A stretch of DNA of 6,950 nt from the NCBI GenBank assembly GCA_946479055.1, contig CAMLEX010000265.1, positions 1 to 6,950 on the forward strand, in the 5' to 3' direction. Origin of the DNA: an uncultured Bacteroidota bacterium (lineage in GTDB: Bacteria; Bacteroidota; Bacteroidia; Chitinophagales; Chitinophagaceae). The translations under genes and the position numbers were made by a program. Each line of letters begins with the position of its first letter. Positions within the stretch are counted from its first letter, which is position 1. Shown here piece after piece: positions 6,339-6,950 of this stretch. Below the pieces are notes generated by a model, which was given only the letters and a program-made list of their open reading frames with translations, searched no databases and was not told the DNA's origin.

Positions 6339-6366
6339 TTGTTTAGTTATGAAAGATTTACTTTTG
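6339..6366 (+). promoter_or_regulatory. Consensus Bacteroidota promoter of the LptD-like gene
   Basis: TACTTTTG at 6359-6366 matches the -7 consensus TAnnTTTG at every fixed position, and TTG at 6339-6341 lies 17 nt upstream, at the short end of the 17-23 nt spacing known for Flavobacterium. Transcription would begin about 6371-6373, only about 4-6 nt before the ATG at 6377. The 84-nt region 6293-6376 also has to contain the amidase promoter on the minus strand, for which I see no good match. Confidence 0.55.
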
Positions 6367-6376
6367 TCTCTACACT

Positions 6377-6950
6377 ATGAACGGACTGCGCAAATTTAGT
6401 TTAAATTATTTTTTTATCAGGCCATTGCTTGTTGTTATTCTTTGCTCTGTAACGGCTACGGTGGTGGCTCAACGTATTCAAAGCAAAGATTTTGACAGTC
6501 TTTTAACAAAAAAGAATGATACTATTCCTGTAAAAAAAGATTCCGTTCATATTACTCCATCCGATACTATCCCCATTTTATCCGATACCATTCCTGGCAG
6601 GGATACAATGGTGCAAAAGATAGACACTTTTTCTTTAAAACTTTCAAAAGATACATTGACCTCACCATTACAATATTTTGCGGAAGACTCCGTGGTAGTA
6701 ATGATTAAGTCTAAAAAAATATTACTGTATGGTAAAACAAAAACAGAATACCAGGATGTAACCTTAACCGCCCCACAGGTGGCAGTGGATCAGCAGACAC
6801 AATTAATGACTGCTGTTAATAGCAAGGATAGTACAGGTACGGTACTGGAGGATGCTCATTTCAAACAAGGTGAAAATGAATTTACCAGTGATACGATTGT
6901 TTATAATTTTAAAACCCAAAAGGGCCTGACCAAAAATACCATTACGCAAT
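6377..6950 (+). CDS. lptD: Probable LptD-like LPS assembly protein, N-terminal part (cut by window end)
   Basis: An open frame of 191 codons continues beyond position 6950. From ATG at 6377 the protein starts MNGLRKFSLNYFFIRPLLVV and has a signal peptide with cleavage near VVA-Q (residue 31/32). Residues about 45-95 are a low-complexity linker with repeated D-T-I-P and K-D-S/T motifs. From about 98 a beta-rich OstA-type domain begins: LQYFAEDSVVVMIKSKKILL, then EYQDVTLTAPQVAVD and a FTSDTIVYNFKTQKGLTKN segment, the pattern seen when short strands alternate in LptA/LptD-N folds. In Bacteroidota the gene divergent from this amidase, with an OstA domain at the N-terminus, is usually the large outer-membrane protein called putative LPS assembly protein LptD. 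The beta-barrel part lies outside the window, so the symbol rests on the N-terminal domain and context. A second OstA-like protein is the alternative. Confidence 0.72.
   Translation, partial: MNGLRKFSLNYFFIRPLLVVILCSVTATVVAQRIQSKDFDSLLTKKNDTIPVKKDSVHITPSDTIPILSDTIPGRDTMVQKIDTFSLKLSKDTLTSPLQYFAEDSVVVMIKSKKILLYGKTKTEYQDVTLTAPQVAVDQQTQLMTAVNSKDSTGTVLEDAHFKQGENEFTSDTIVYNFKTQKGLTKNTITQ

Overview
The window looks like a chromosomal segment of a Bacteroidota bacterium, probably of the Chitinophagaceae or a close relative. This family placement is my inference from protein style and gene order; no search was run. The reasons are moderate A+T content, no obvious Shine-Dalgarno sites, a Bacteroidota-type TAnnTTTG promoter box before the last gene, and the gene set amidase, MCE protein, OstA-like protein and divergent LptD-like protein, which I recall as a recurring neighbourhood in this phylum.

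Layout. Positions 140-622 (minus) encode a small secreted protein that is probably an outer-membrane beta-barrel, followed by a clear intrinsic terminator at 86-107. Divergent to it, 776-1972 (plus) encodes an intact NhaA Na+/H+ antiporter that seems to start at TTG. Positions 1973-2238, between convergent nhaA and the OstA-like gene, hold two copies of an imperfect palindrome of about 80 bp. These belong to a tandem duplication of about 171 bp that also copied the last codons of the OstA-like gene, leaving a broken tail at 2069-2124.

Positions 2239-4227 (OstA-like, 662 aa) and 4235-5224 (MCE/MlaD-like, 329 aa) lie on the minus strand 7 bp apart and are probably one operon. A strong 13-bp-stem hairpin at 5296-5325 separates them from the upstream amidase gene 5345-6292 (minus), a zinc Amidase_3 enzyme with an N-terminal export signal. 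Divergent from the amidase, a gene starting at 6377 (plus) runs off the window end. It has a signal peptide, a Thr/Ser/Asp-rich linker and the beginning of an OstA-type domain, and is most likely the LptD-like LPS assembly protein.

Together the right two thirds is a cell-envelope block: two OstA/Lpt-type proteins (LPS transport), an MCE protein (lipid transport) and a cell-wall amidase. I do not see a new defence, mobile or RNA-based system. The most unusual features are a tandem expansion of a unit of about 40 residues inside the OstA-like protein, the duplicated palindromic element with its gene-tail remnant, and a consensus promoter that would give the LptD-like gene an almost absent 5' leader.
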